This document shows positions 13,739 through 22,488 of a stretch of DNA of 30,133 nucleotides, piece after piece. Made by a program: the position numbers and the translations under genes. Source of the stretch: JAXJSP01 sp036310005 (lineage in GTDB: Bacteria > Bacillota > Clostridia > Oscillospirales > Acutalibacteraceae); contig JAXJSP010000021.1 of the NCBI GenBank assembly GCA_036310005.1, forward strand, positions 1-30,133. Reading direction: 5' to 3'. The notes under the pieces were generated by a model, which was given only the letters and a program-made list of their open reading frames with translations, did not search any database and was not told the origin of the DNA. Every line of letters begins with the position of its first letter. The first letter of the stretch is position 1.

Positions 13739-15400
13739 TTGATTAATGGCAATACTTTAAGAGATGCATATATATCAGGCGCTAACAATATTACTAATAA
13801 CAAACAAAGAATAGACCAACTAAACGTGTTCCCTGTTCCCGACGGTGATACGGGAACGAATATGTCTATGACAATCAATAATTGTTTAATAGAACTCAAC
13901 AGACTAAAAGATGTCGGCGTCGATGAAGTATCCAAGACTGCTGCAGCCGCTTTTCTAAGAGGCGCAAGAGGAAACTCGGGTGTTATTCTTTCATTGTTGT
14001 TCAGAGGAATTTCAAAGGGTTTGGCTGAACACAAAGAATGTGACGGTTACACTTTTGTTGAGGCTTTGGGTAAAGGTGTTGATGCGGCATATAAGGCTGT
14101 TATGAAACCGACAGAAGGTACTATTCTTACTGTTGCCCGTCTTGCTTATGAAAACACAAAAGATAAGGCTACTGAAGATTTTGCGGAAACATTTAATTAT
14201 ATACTTGAAAATGCAAAGCAAGCTTTGGAACAAACTCCTGATATGTTGCCTGTTTTGAAAAAAGCCGGTGTAGTTGATGCAGGCGGAGCCGGTCTTATAG
14301 CTGTTCTTGAGGGTATGCAGTCTGTTTTTGTAAACAATGTTATAGTTGCATCGGAAAGCGGACCTACTGTAAAAGTTGAAAAGAAATCTGAAAGCAACGC
14401 AGCAGCAGATGCAGAATTTGATGAATCTGTACTTACCTACCCTTATTGCACCGAATTTATCGTAAATAAAGATAAAGATGCCAATAAGGACCCTAAAATA
14501 CTTCGTGCTTATCTTGAATCTATCGGTGATTGTGCTGTAGTTGTTGATGACGAAGATATAATTAAAGTACATGTTCATACTGACCATCCGGGCAAGGCAA
14601 TTGAAAAAGGCATTGAGTTCGGTATGCTTGTCAATATGAAAATTGAAAATATGAAAGACCAGCACGAAAGAGCAAAACACGATAATCAGCAAGAAACAGT
14701 TCAAACTGAACAAACATCTTTTGAACCTGTAAAACCCGAAAACGAATTTGGTTTCGTATCTGTTTGCGTTGGTGAAGGTATAGAATCTTTATTTAACGAT
14801 TTAGGTGTAGATAACCTTGTCAGCGGCGGTCAAACTATGAATCCGAGCACTGATGATATTTTAAAGGCGATTGAACTTACTCCGGCAAAAACAGTATTTG
14901 TTTTGCCGAACAATAAAAACATCATTATGACGGCGGAAATGTCAATTCCTCTTGCTACAAGAAATGTTATCGTACTTCATACAAAAACTATTCCGATGGG
15001 AATATCTGCCATGCTCGCTTTTGACCCCGACCTTACCGCAGATGAAAATACTGTTGCTATGAGAGAGGCATCTGAAAAAGTATCCACGGGTCAAATAACC
15101 TTTGCTGCAAGAAACTCTGATTTTGAAGGGTTTAAGATAAAGCAAGGAGATATTATGGCTATGGAAAACGGTAAATTATCGTTTATCGACCAAGACATAA
15201 TGTCAGCAACTGTAAAACTTACAAAAAATATGTGCAATAAAAACTCATCTTTTGTAACTGTAATTTACGGAGAAGATATCAGTGATGCCGAGGCAGAAGA
15301 ATTACAAATCAAACTTGAATCAAAACTTGGAAAAGATATCGAAATTACAATGATTAACGGCGGACAGCCGGTATATTATTATATCATTTCCGTTGAGTAG
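13739..15400 (+). CDS. fakA: DAK2/DhaL-domain kinase YloV, FakA-like
   Basis: About 553 residues. The N-terminal DhaL domain has the nucleotide/Mg-binding signature NVFPVPDGDTGTNM (29-42), followed by LRGARGNSGVILSLLFRG and KKAGVVDAGGAGL. The C-terminal half is the FakA-type extension (TEFIVNKD, VHVHTDHPGKA, SGGQTMNPSTDDIL). In Staphylococcus FakA phosphorylates fatty acids presented by a FakB (DegV-like) carrier; no fakB is seen here. I prefer the TTG start at 13739 because GGGGTG stands 6 bp upstream; a GTG at 13730 overlaps that site. It ends 10 bp before the recG start, or overlaps it if a TTG at 15393 is used. Confidence 0.9.
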   Translation: MINGNTLRDAYISGANNITNNKQRIDQLNVFPVPDGDTGTNMSMTINNCLIELNRLKDVGVDEVSKTAAAAFLRGARGNSGVILSLLFRGISKGLAEHKECDGYTFVEALGKGVDAAYKAVMKPTEGTILTVARLAYENTKDKATEDFAETFNYILENAKQALEQTPDMLPVLKKAGVVDAGGAGLIAVLEGMQSVFVNNVIVASESGPTVKVEKKSESNAAADAEFDESVLTYPYCTEFIVNKDKDANKDPKILRAYLESIGDCAVVVDDEDIIKVHVHTDHPGKAIEKGIEFGMLVNMKIENMKDQHERAKHDNQQETVQTEQTSFEPVKPENEFGFVSVCVGEGIESLFNDLGVDNLVSGGQTMNPSTDDILKAIELTPAKTVFVLPNNKNIIMTAEMSIPLATRNVIVLHTKTIPMGISAMLAFDPDLTADENTVAMREASEKVSTGQITFAARNSDFEGFKIKQGDIMAMENGKLSFIDQDIMSATVKLTKNMCNKNSSFVTVIYGEDISDAEAEELQIKLESKLGKDIEITMINGGQPVYYYIISVE

Positions 15401-15410
15401 TGAAATAAGA

Positions 15411-17438
15411 ATGATAGATTATAACATAACACATTTAATCGGAGTTGGACAAAAAAAGGCACAATATTTTAACAAATTGGGTATCGATTCTATCGATGCC
15501 CTTTTGCATTTTTATCCAAAAGATTATATTGACTTGACAAAACCGGTTTCGATTTTAAATGCACCTGATGATACTCCGTGTGCAGTCAAAGCAAGGGTAA
15601 TTACTGATGTAAAAGAACATAGAGTAAAGAAGAATATGATTTTATATAAATTTACCGCGCAATCAGAGAATGTTATGTTAAAAATCACTATTTTTAACAA
15701 CAAATATGCTGCTGCTAAAATCAAAAAAGGTGTAAATTATATTTTTTACGGTAAAATAACGGGCAATTTTCTTACAAAGGAAATGAATTCTCCCGAAATT
15801 TATTCGGAAAGCACTTCCTATATCAGACCTGTTTACAAAGCAACCGAAGGACTTGCCTCTTATCAGATTGAAAAAATAGTAAAAAGTGCTTTGATATATT
15901 CGGACAAATTGGATGAAATATTCAGCGAAGATTTCAGGCAGCGTTATGATTTAACAGATATTAAATCGGCAATTATGAACATTCATTTTCCCTCTTCTTT
16001 TTTAATGCTTGAAAAAGCAAGAAAAAGGCTTGCATTTGAAGAAATGTTTATTTTACAAGCCGGTATTATATATCTTGGAAACAAAAAAGGAATTAAATCT
16101 GATTTTGTATTTAGAGAAAACAAATTATATGATCAGTTCAAAGGACTTCTTCCTTATTCACTCACATGTGCACAGGATAAGGCGATAAAAGAATGCATCA
16201 GCGATTTAACTTCAGGTAATCAAATGAACAGACTGCTACAAGGCGATGTCGGTTCAGGCAAAACTGTTGTAGCCGCGGCCTTGTGCTATATATGTTCAAA
16301 AAACAAATTGCAGTCGGCAATTATGGCACCTACCGAAGTGCTTGCAACCCAACATTACAATTCTTTTAAAGAATTGTTTAGTACCGAAGGGCTTAATATT
16401 GAACTTCTTACCGGTTCAATGACTGCAAAAAAGAAAAAGGAAATTATTAATAAAACTCAAAACGGTGATGTAGATATATTAATCGGCACACACACATTGA
16501 TACAAGATAATGTTTCATTTAAAAATTTAGCATTAATTATTACTGACGAACAACACAGATTCGGTGTTCAACAAAGAAACAAACTGACAGATAAAAGTAT
16601 ATCTCCGCACAATCTTGTCATGTCTGCTACACCCATTCCGCGAACCCTTGCTTTGATGATTTACGGTGATTTAGACATATCCGTACTCGACGAACTTCCT
16701 CCCGGCAGGAAAACTGTTGATACTTTTGTAGTTGACCAATCTTATACAAAGCGAATTAATAGTTTTATTAAAAAGCATCTTGATAAAGGACTGCAAGCAT
16801 ATATAGTCTGTCCGCTTGTTGAAAACAACGAATCAGATTTAATATCGGTTGAAGGCTTTGCGGAGCAATTGAAACTGAATGATTTTAAAGACTACAAAGT
16901 AGGTATTCTGCACGGAAAGATGAAAGCAAGCGAGAAAGACATGATTATGTCTGAATTTTTCCGCGGAAATATTCAGTTGCTCGTATCAACAACAGTTATT
17001 GAAGTCGGAGTCAATGTTACAAATGCTACTATTATGGTAATTGAAAATGCCGAAAGATTCGGACTGTCACAATTACATCAATTAAGAGGACGTGTCGGAC
17101 GCGGAAAAGAAAAATCGTATTGTATTTTAGTATCAAATGCTCAAGGTGGTAATACAAAATCACGTCTTGATATAATGAAAAAAACAAATGACGGTTTCAA
17201 AATAGCTGATTTTGATTTAAAATTAAGAGGACCGGGTGACTTTTTCGGAAACAAACAACACGGATTACCGGAATTGAAAATAGCGGACATTTTCAGTGAT
17301 ATGCAAATCATTGAAAAGTCAAAAAATGCGGCGTCAGAACTTTTGAAAGAAGATCCTCAATTAAAAAGCAGCAATAATTTATTAATAAAACAACAAGTAC
17401 GAAATTTATTTAAAAATAATGTTGAATCGTTAAATTAA
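15411..17438 (+). CDS. recG: ATP-dependent DNA helicase RecG
   Basis: About 675 residues. RecG remodels stalled replication forks and Holliday junctions. The N-terminal wedge region contains the GVGQKKAQYFNKLGI helix-hairpin and an OB fold. The helicase core shows Walker A GDVGSGKT (278-285, Lys284), DEQH (379-382), SATPIPRTLALMIYGDLD, and the C-terminal helicase domain with STTVIEVGVNV and QLRGRVGRGKEKSYC. LKLRGPGDFFGNKQHGLPEL is the family's TRG-like segment. The ATG at 15411 lines up with known starts; a TTG at 15393 would overlap fakA. Neither has a strong ribosome binding site, so translation is probably coupled to fakA. Confidence 0.95.
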   Translation: MIDYNITHLIGVGQKKAQYFNKLGIDSIDALLHFYPKDYIDLTKPVSILNAPDDTPCAVKARVITDVKEHRVKKNMILYKFTAQSENVMLKITIFNNKYAAAKIKKGVNYIFYGKITGNFLTKEMNSPEIYSESTSYIRPVYKATEGLASYQIEKIVKSALIYSDKLDEIFSEDFRQRYDLTDIKSAIMNIHFPSSFLMLEKARKRLAFEEMFILQAGIIYLGNKKGIKSDFVFRENKLYDQFKGLLPYSLTCAQDKAIKECISDLTSGNQMNRLLQGDVGSGKTVVAAALCYICSKNKLQSAIMAPTEVLATQHYNSFKELFSTEGLNIELLTGSMTAKKKKEIINKTQNGDVDILIGTHTLIQDNVSFKNLALIITDEQHRFGVQQRNKLTDKSISPHNLVMSATPIPRTLALMIYGDLDISVLDELPPGRKTVDTFVVDQSYTKRINSFIKKHLDKGLQAYIVCPLVENNESDLISVEGFAEQLKLNDFKDYKVGILHGKMKASEKDMIMSEFFRGNIQLLVSTTVIEVGVNVTNATIMVIENAERFGLSQLHQLRGRVGRGKEKSYCILVSNAQGGNTKSRLDIMKKTNDGFKIADFDLKLRGPGDFFGNKQHGLPELKIADIFSDMQIIEKSKNAASELLKEDPQLKSSNNLLIKQQVRNLFKNNVESLN

Positions 17439-17464
17439 AAAAGAGCACTTATGTGCTCTTTTTT
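17437..17464. terminator. Bidirectional terminator between recG and the glycosyltransferase gene
   Basis: GAGCAC (17443-17448), loop TTAT, GTGCTC (17453-17458), flanked by six A on the left and six T on the right, so it works in both directions. It touches the stop codons of the two convergent genes. Confidence 0.88.
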
Positions 17465-18470
17465 ATATTTGCAATATTGTTTTAAGCCAATTTTTCAGCG
17501 AATATTTTTCATAAATTTCACTGTCAATCTCTTTATAAGGTGTATTGAAAAATTTTGAGTTATAATCAATATTATCTTTAAAAATCAAAATATTCTGTTC
17601 ATCATAAAAATCATAATTAATTACATCTTCGTTTGCGGTAATTAACTTTTTCTTGCTGCCCAGGCACTCAATTGTTCTTATAGTAAGCCCTTTTTGTCCC
17701 TCTTGTGATGCGTCTAAAACGCAATCTGTTTGTCTGATTTTCTCTAATGTTTCAGCATAAGATAACTTATTATAATTAAAATCTGAAAGTCTTGCTTTTT
17801 TAAATTCGGGTGCAAAAAGTTTATGATACCAGAACTTTAACTTTGAAGGCATATAATGATAAATAAACTGATTAGGCATAATCTGTTTTATAGAATCTGA
17901 AATTAAATTAATATGTTTATATTTTTTTGGATGTGCTGTTCCGATATAAACACAATCATAAACTTTTTCATCACTCGTACCTGCTATTTCACGGTACTCT
18001 CTCACATAAAACAAAGGTAAGAAATTATAAAAAGACTTATTAATACAGTCTATCCTGTCAAAAGTATAAATTCTGTCAAAATATTTATGTATTGCTGTTA
18101 TATTCGGTAAATTGTCTTCTGCATCCCATTGATATAAAATAAATTGTGCTTCAGACTGACTCAGTTTAAGTTGCTTGATCATATCTTCATTAAATGAAAA
18201 AGTCATACCTGCAATAATTAAAATATAATCATAAGATTTTTCTTTTGATTTACTTAATACATTATTTTTGAAATGCTTTTTTGTAGCGCTTAGTATGAAT
18301 TTTTTATTAATTCTCCCTAAAGCCTTTGAAATATTTGAATTGCTAGGTGCATCACAAACATAATCTACGCTAAATCCGAGTAACTCTAATTCTTCCTGCA
18401 TTTTTTTATAATAATCAAAGAAAACAGGAGCAATTAACATTATATGTTTTGACAAATTATCACTCTTCAT
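17463..18470 (-). CDS. Putative GT-B / CgeB-like glycosyltransferase
   Basis: 335 residues, no signal peptide or membrane helix, so cytoplasmic. The N-terminal half starts with a Rossmann-like IMLIAPVFFDYYKKM and contains FILYQWDAEDNLPN followed by YFDRIYTFDRIDC, a pattern seen in CgeB-type and capsule glycosyltransferases. The C-terminal half has VYIGTAHPKKY and QEGQKGLTIRTIECLGSKKK, where the Glu in TIECLG takes the place of the usual sugar-nucleotide-binding Glu. Donor and acceptor are unknown. It begins 2 bp after the gtrA stop, so the two probably act on one glycan. The ATG at 18470 has no clear ribosome binding site; a TTG at 18455 after AGAGTG is an alternative start. Confidence 0.65.
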   Translation of the reverse strand: MKSDNLSKHIMLIAPVFFDYYKKMQEELELLGFSVDYVCDAPSNSNISKALGRINKKFILSATKKHFKNNVLSKSKEKSYDYILIIAGMTFSFNEDMIKQLKLSQSEAQFILYQWDAEDNLPNITAIHKYFDRIYTFDRIDCINKSFYNFLPLFYVREYREIAGTSDEKVYDCVYIGTAHPKKYKHINLISDSIKQIMPNQFIYHYMPSKLKFWYHKLFAPEFKKARLSDFNYNKLSYAETLEKIRQTDCVLDASQEGQKGLTIRTIECLGSKKKLITANEDVINYDFYDEQNILIFKDNIDYNSKFFNTPYKEIDSEIYEKYSLKNWLKTILQI

Positions 18471-18472
18471 AA

Positions 18473-18904
18473 TTACTTAAATATAAAAACTTTTCTTCCG
18501 ACATAATTCCAAATCATTACTATTGCCGCTGCAACTACTTTTGCCCAAAAATCTACCATACCCAAAGCGCAAAGCCCTATAACCAAAACTTCGGTTAATA
18601 TAAGACCGATAATACTTATAATTGCAAAAAGCAAAAACGCCTTAAAGCCTTTTCCGTTTTTCTTTTGTTCATCAGATACGAATACAAAAAATCTTGAAAG
18701 CAAATAATTTACCGTAAGGCCGACCGCAAATCCGACTGCAGTAGAAATTAGTGTATAAAATGGATCCGGATGTAATTGCGGCTGTCCAAAAATCACTCTG
18801 TTGAATAATAAAACGAACACAGTGTCAAATATAAAACTGATTCCGCCGACAATGCCAAAACGAAACATTTCCCAAAATAATTTTGAAAATTTTTCTTTGT
18901 TCAT
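18473..18904 (-). CDS. GtrA family membrane protein
   Basis: 143 residues with four predicted membrane helices (about 13-35, 47-70, 86-109 and 115-138). Family marks are FGIVGGISFIFDTVF, VGFAVGLTVNYLLSRFFVF and the ending IWNYVGRKVFIF. GtrA-like proteins are thought to flip polyprenyl-linked sugars across the membrane for glycosylation of teichoic acids, arabinogalactan or O-antigen. Paired with the glycosyltransferase directly downstream it suggests a small cell-surface glycosylation unit. A GGAGG ribosome binding site and a promoter at 18930-18958 precede it. Confidence 0.9.
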   Translation of the reverse strand: MNKEKFSKLFWEMFRFGIVGGISFIFDTVFVLLFNRVIFGQPQLHPDPFYTLISTAVGFAVGLTVNYLLSRFFVFVSDEQKKNGKGFKAFLLFAIISIIGLILTEVLVIGLCALGMVDFWAKVVAAAIVMIWNYVGRKVFIFK

Positions 18905-18929
18905 AATTCATCCTCCGTTTTGTCTGTTA

Positions 18930-18958
18930 ATTATATCAAAATTGATTTACAAAATCAA
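18930..18958 (-). promoter_or_regulatory. Predicted promoter of gtrA-glycosyltransferase
   Basis: Minus-strand TTGATT (18953-18958), 17-bp spacer, perfect TATAAT (18930-18935). Confidence 0.65.
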
Positions 18959-18981
18959 TAAAAGTTTTATATAAATTTAAG

Positions 18982-19010
18982 TTGTAAAATTGACAAAAAT
19001 ATGCGATAAT
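18982..19010 (+). promoter_or_regulatory. Predicted promoter of gltX-glnS
   Basis: TTGTAA (18982-18987), 17-bp spacer, GATAAT (19005-19010), 29 bp upstream of the gltX start. The short leader leaves no room for a T-box. Confidence 0.5.
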
Positions 19011-19038
19011 ATCAAATAGTTCTACAATGGAGGATTTT

Positions 19039-20694
19039 ATGACTGAAAATCAAAGAATTGCTAATTTAATATTCGGAAACTCGGTACTACCTACTGAAAG
19101 TTATGAACAAGAGTATACGCTGAGAAATATATCTGATGAACAAAGAGTAACAAGATTTGCTCCGAGTCCGACGGGCTATCTGCATTTTGGCGGTTTGTTT
19201 ACTTGTTTTGTCAACTCTTTAGTTGCTCATTCTTCAAACGGTATTTTTTATTTAAGAATTGAAGATACCGATTCAAAAAGAGAAATTGAAGGCGGAATTA
19301 AGTACATTATCGACGGGCTTAATCATTTCGGAATAATACCTGATGAAGGCTATACAAGTTCTGATGCTGTAAAAGGAAATTACGGACCGTATAAGCAAAG
19401 TGAACGTGCTCATATTTATCATTCATTTGCTAAAAAGCTGATGGAAAACGGATACGCATATCCTTGCTTTTGTACCGAAGATGAACTTTCTTTAGTAAGA
19501 GCCGAACAGCAACTTAATAAAGAAAAAACAGGATATTACGGAAAATATGCAAAATGCAGAGAATTAAGTTATGAAGAAATTAAGCAAAAACTTGATTCAG
19601 GTTTACCTTATGTCGTAAGACTTCATTCTCCCGGCAGCGAAGAAAACAAAGTTGTTTTTGATGATATGATTAAAGGCAGAATTGAAATGCCTGAAAATGA
19701 TGAAGATATTGTTATTTTAAAGTCTGACGGAATTCCGACATATCATTTTGCTCATGTAGTTGATGACCATTTAATGAGAACAACCCATATTATCAGGGGC
19801 GATGAATGGATTTCATCTGTGCCGAAACATATTCAAATGTTTAAACTTTTAGGCTTTAAAGTACCAAAATATGCACATCTTTCTCCGATTTTGAAAGAAG
19901 AAGACGGAAACAAAAGAAAATTATCAAAAAGAAAAGACCCGGAGGCTGCTGTTGATTATTACATCAGTCAGGGTTATCCGAAAGAATCGGTTATAGAATA
20001 TATGCTTACTATTGCTAACTCAACTTTTGAAGATTGGCGCAAAGCAAATAAAACCGAAGACATATCTTCTTTCCCGTTTAATCTTAAAAAAATGAGTGTT
20101 TCCGGTGCGTTGTTTGATATAAATAAACTTAACGATATCAGTAAAAATGTTATCAGTACTTTCAGCGCTGAAAAAGTCTATAACAACGTACTTGAATATG
20201 CAAGAGTTTATGATAAAGATTTATTTGACTTATTATCAAAAGATAAGGAATTTGCAGTTAAAATCTTTTCTATAGACAGGCAAAATGCAAAGCCGAGAAA
20301 AGATATTGCAAAATGGAATGAAGTCAAAGATTATATTAATTATTTTTATGACAGCAATTTTAATATTAATCTGCCTGATAATATTACAAAAGAAAATGCT
20401 GTAAATGTACTTAGCGCTTATAAAGATGTTTTTGATGAAAATGATGATAATCAACAATGGTTTGAAAAAATCAAATCAATTTGTCCTCAAATCAACTTCT
20501 GCCCTGATACAAAAACCTATAAGGCTAACCCCGAACTTTATCAAGGCAGCGCAGGAGATGCTTCAACCGTAATAAGGTGCGCTGTTACAGGAAGAACTAA
20601 CTCCCCTACTTTGTGTGATATTATGAAAGTATTAGGCAAAGATGAGTGCATAAACAGAATTGATAACGCAATTAAATATTTAAAAGAGGTATAA
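19039..20694 (+). CDS. gltX: Glutamate--tRNA ligase, variant with N-terminal extension
   Basis: 551 residues from the ATG at 19039, chosen because TGGAGG stands 5 bp upstream; an ATG at 19027 lies within that site. Class I synthetase signatures are clear: RFAPSPTGYLHFGG (the HIGH motif read as HFGG, residues 49-52), LRIEDTDSKRE, and KLSKRK (294-299) for KMSKS. About 38 residues precede the first motif (LIFGNSVLPTESYEQEY), which E. coli GltX lacks; I recall the same extension in a clostridial GluRS subgroup. It charges tRNA-Glu. Because glnS follows directly, this enzyme need not misacylate tRNA-Gln. The next gene starts 2 bp after its stop, so the pair is an operon. Confidence 0.92.
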   Translation: MTENQRIANLIFGNSVLPTESYEQEYTLRNISDEQRVTRFAPSPTGYLHFGGLFTCFVNSLVAHSSNGIFYLRIEDTDSKREIEGGIKYIIDGLNHFGIIPDEGYTSSDAVKGNYGPYKQSERAHIYHSFAKKLMENGYAYPCFCTEDELSLVRAEQQLNKEKTGYYGKYAKCRELSYEEIKQKLDSGLPYVVRLHSPGSEENKVVFDDMIKGRIEMPENDEDIVILKSDGIPTYHFAHVVDDHLMRTTHIIRGDEWISSVPKHIQMFKLLGFKVPKYAHLSPILKEEDGNKRKLSKRKDPEAAVDYYISQGYPKESVIEYMLTIANSTFEDWRKANKTEDISSFPFNLKKMSVSGALFDINKLNDISKNVISTFSAEKVYNNVLEYARVYDKDLFDLLSKDKEFAVKIFSIDRQNAKPRKDIAKWNEVKDYINYFYDSNFNINLPDNITKENAVNVLSAYKDVFDENDDNQQWFEKIKSICPQINFCPDTKTYKANPELYQGSAGDASTVIRCAVTGRTNSPTLCDIMKVLGKDECINRIDNAIKYLKEV

Positions 20695-20696
20695 AA

Positions 20697-22370
20697 ATGG
20701 AAAATTGTGTAGAAAATGTTCAATCTAATTTTATAGAAGATTTTATAACCGAAGATTTAGAAAACGGTGTATATGACAAAGTACAAACAAGATTTCCGCC
20801 CGAACCCAACGGTTATCTTCATATCGGACATGCAAAAGCTATTTGCATTGACTTTGGTACTGCGGAAAAGTTTAACGGTGTTTGTAATTTGAGAATGGAC
20901 GACACTAACCCATCTAAAGAAGATGTTGAATATGTTGATGCTATAAAAGAAGATATTGAATGGCTTGGTTTTAAATGGGGAAATATGTATTATGCCAGCG
21001 ATTATTTTGATTTTATTCATGAATGTGCAGTTGAATTAATCAAAAGAGGCAAGGCTTATGTTTGCGATTTTTCTGCTGATGAAATCAGAGAAAACCGAGG
21101 CACTTTGACAGAACCCGGCAAAAACTCTCCGTATCGCAACAGAAGTATTGAAGAAAATCTTAAACTTTTTGACGAAATGACAAAAGGCAAATATGAAAAC
21201 GGTGAAAAAGTTTTAAGAGCAAAAATTGATATGTCTTCTTCAAATATGAATATGCGTGACCCTGTTATTTACAGAGTTATGAAAATGCACCATCACCGTA
21301 CCGGCGATAAATGGAATGTTTATCCGATGTATGATTTTGCACATCCGTTATCTGATTATAAAGAAGGCGTAACTCATTCTTTGTGTTCATTGGAATTTGA
21401 AAATCACAGACCGCTTTATAATTGGTTTTTAGAACAACTCGAACTCAAGACACCGCCAAGGCAAATCGAGTTTGCAAGAATGAATGTAAACTACACATTA
21501 ACAAGCAAAAGAAAATGTTTAAAACTTGTAAAAGATAATTTAGTCAACGGTTGGGATGACCCGAGAATGGCAACTATTTGCGGTATGCGCAGACGCGGAT
21601 ATCCCGCGCAGGCTATAAGAGAGTTTTGTAACAAAATCGGTGTTTCAAAGGCAAACAGTGTTATTGACTTTTCCTTGCTTGAGTCTTGTGTACGCGACAA
21701 TCTAAATCAAAATGCCGACAGAGCGATGGCTGTATTAAAACCGCTGGAAGTGGTTATTGACAATTATCCCGATGATAAAATCGAGGAAATTCAAGTTGAA
21801 ATTAATCCGAACAAACCTGAACTCGGCAACAGAACAACTTATTTCAGCAAACATATTTATATAGAACAAGATGATTTTATGTTAGATCCGCCAAAAGGAT
21901 TTTTCAGACTTTGTCCCGGTATTGAAGTAAGGCTCAAAGGTGCTTATTTTGTAAAATATGTATCTTGCGAAAAAGACGAAAACGGTAATATTATTAAAGT
22001 ACACTGTGAATATGATCCTGAAACAATAGGCGGAAACTCGCCTGACGGCAGAAAAGTCAAAGGTACAATTCATTGGATTTCAAAAGAAAATGCTGCCGAT
22101 GCCACTGTCAGACTGTATGACAGATTATTCTTGGTTGAAAACCCCTCTAATGAAGAAGGCGTCGGAGATTTCTCAGAAAACTTAAATCCGAATTCGTTGG
22201 TTGAAATTAATAACTGTAAAATTGAAAAATATCTTTTAAACTCGCCAGTCGGCAAAACTTATCAGTTTATGAGATTAGGTTATTTCTGCGTAGATAAAGA
22301 TTCTACCGCAGATTGTCCTGTATTTAACAGAACGGTAGCACTTAAAGATTCTTGGTCAAATAAAAAATAA
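20697..22370 (+). CDS. glnS: Glutamine--tRNA ligase
   Basis: 557 residues, near the usual 550. The HIGH motif is intact (LHIGHAKAIC, H42-H45), preceded by RFPPEPNGY, whose PPEPNG marks GlnRS against the PSPTG of GluRS. The KMSKS counterpart is TSKRK (269-273). NLRMDDTNPSKEDVEYVDAI and MYDFAHPLSDYKEGVTHSLC are family features, and the C-terminal beta-barrel anticodon domain is complete. Most Firmicutes make Gln-tRNA indirectly with GatCAB, so direct charging is a lineage marker, probably of ancient horizontal origin. It is co-transcribed with gltX. No clear terminator follows; an AT-rich gap of about 118 bp separates it from murA. Confidence 0.96.
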   Translation: MENCVENVQSNFIEDFITEDLENGVYDKVQTRFPPEPNGYLHIGHAKAICIDFGTAEKFNGVCNLRMDDTNPSKEDVEYVDAIKEDIEWLGFKWGNMYYASDYFDFIHECAVELIKRGKAYVCDFSADEIRENRGTLTEPGKNSPYRNRSIEENLKLFDEMTKGKYENGEKVLRAKIDMSSSNMNMRDPVIYRVMKMHHHRTGDKWNVYPMYDFAHPLSDYKEGVTHSLCSLEFENHRPLYNWFLEQLELKTPPRQIEFARMNVNYTLTSKRKCLKLVKDNLVNGWDDPRMATICGMRRRGYPAQAIREFCNKIGVSKANSVIDFSLLESCVRDNLNQNADRAMAVLKPLEVVIDNYPDDKIEEIQVEINPNKPELGNRTTYFSKHIYIEQDDFMLDPPKGFFRLCPGIEVRLKGAYFVKYVSCEKDENGNIIKVHCEYDPETIGGNSPDGRKVKGTIHWISKENAADATVRLYDRLFLVENPSNEEGVGDFSENLNPNSLVEINNCKIEKYLLNSPVGKTYQFMRLGYFCVDKDSTADCPVFNRTVALKDSWSNKK

Positions 22371-22488
22371 ATATTACAATGCTGTAAATTAACTTTTTAT
22401 TTGCTATATATTGTGTTATACTTTTAATAGTGTATGAATATATTGTTTTTTTAATGTTACAATTTATTTATTAGGGGTGCTATACCGT

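Noticed and set aside
14012..14713. Minus-strand frame of 233 codons opposite fakA
   Set aside because: It lies entirely inside fakA, is rich in Phe/Ile/Cys as expected for the antisense of this coding sequence, and has no family resemblance.
18905..19038. Possible T-box leader before gltX
   Set aside because: The leader from the predicted promoter is under 30 nt and no T-box motif or terminator hairpin is present.
22371..22488. Promoter or terminator between glnS and murA
   Set aside because: AT-rich with several TATA-like strings, but no hexamer pair at proper spacing and no convincing hairpin. I make no call.
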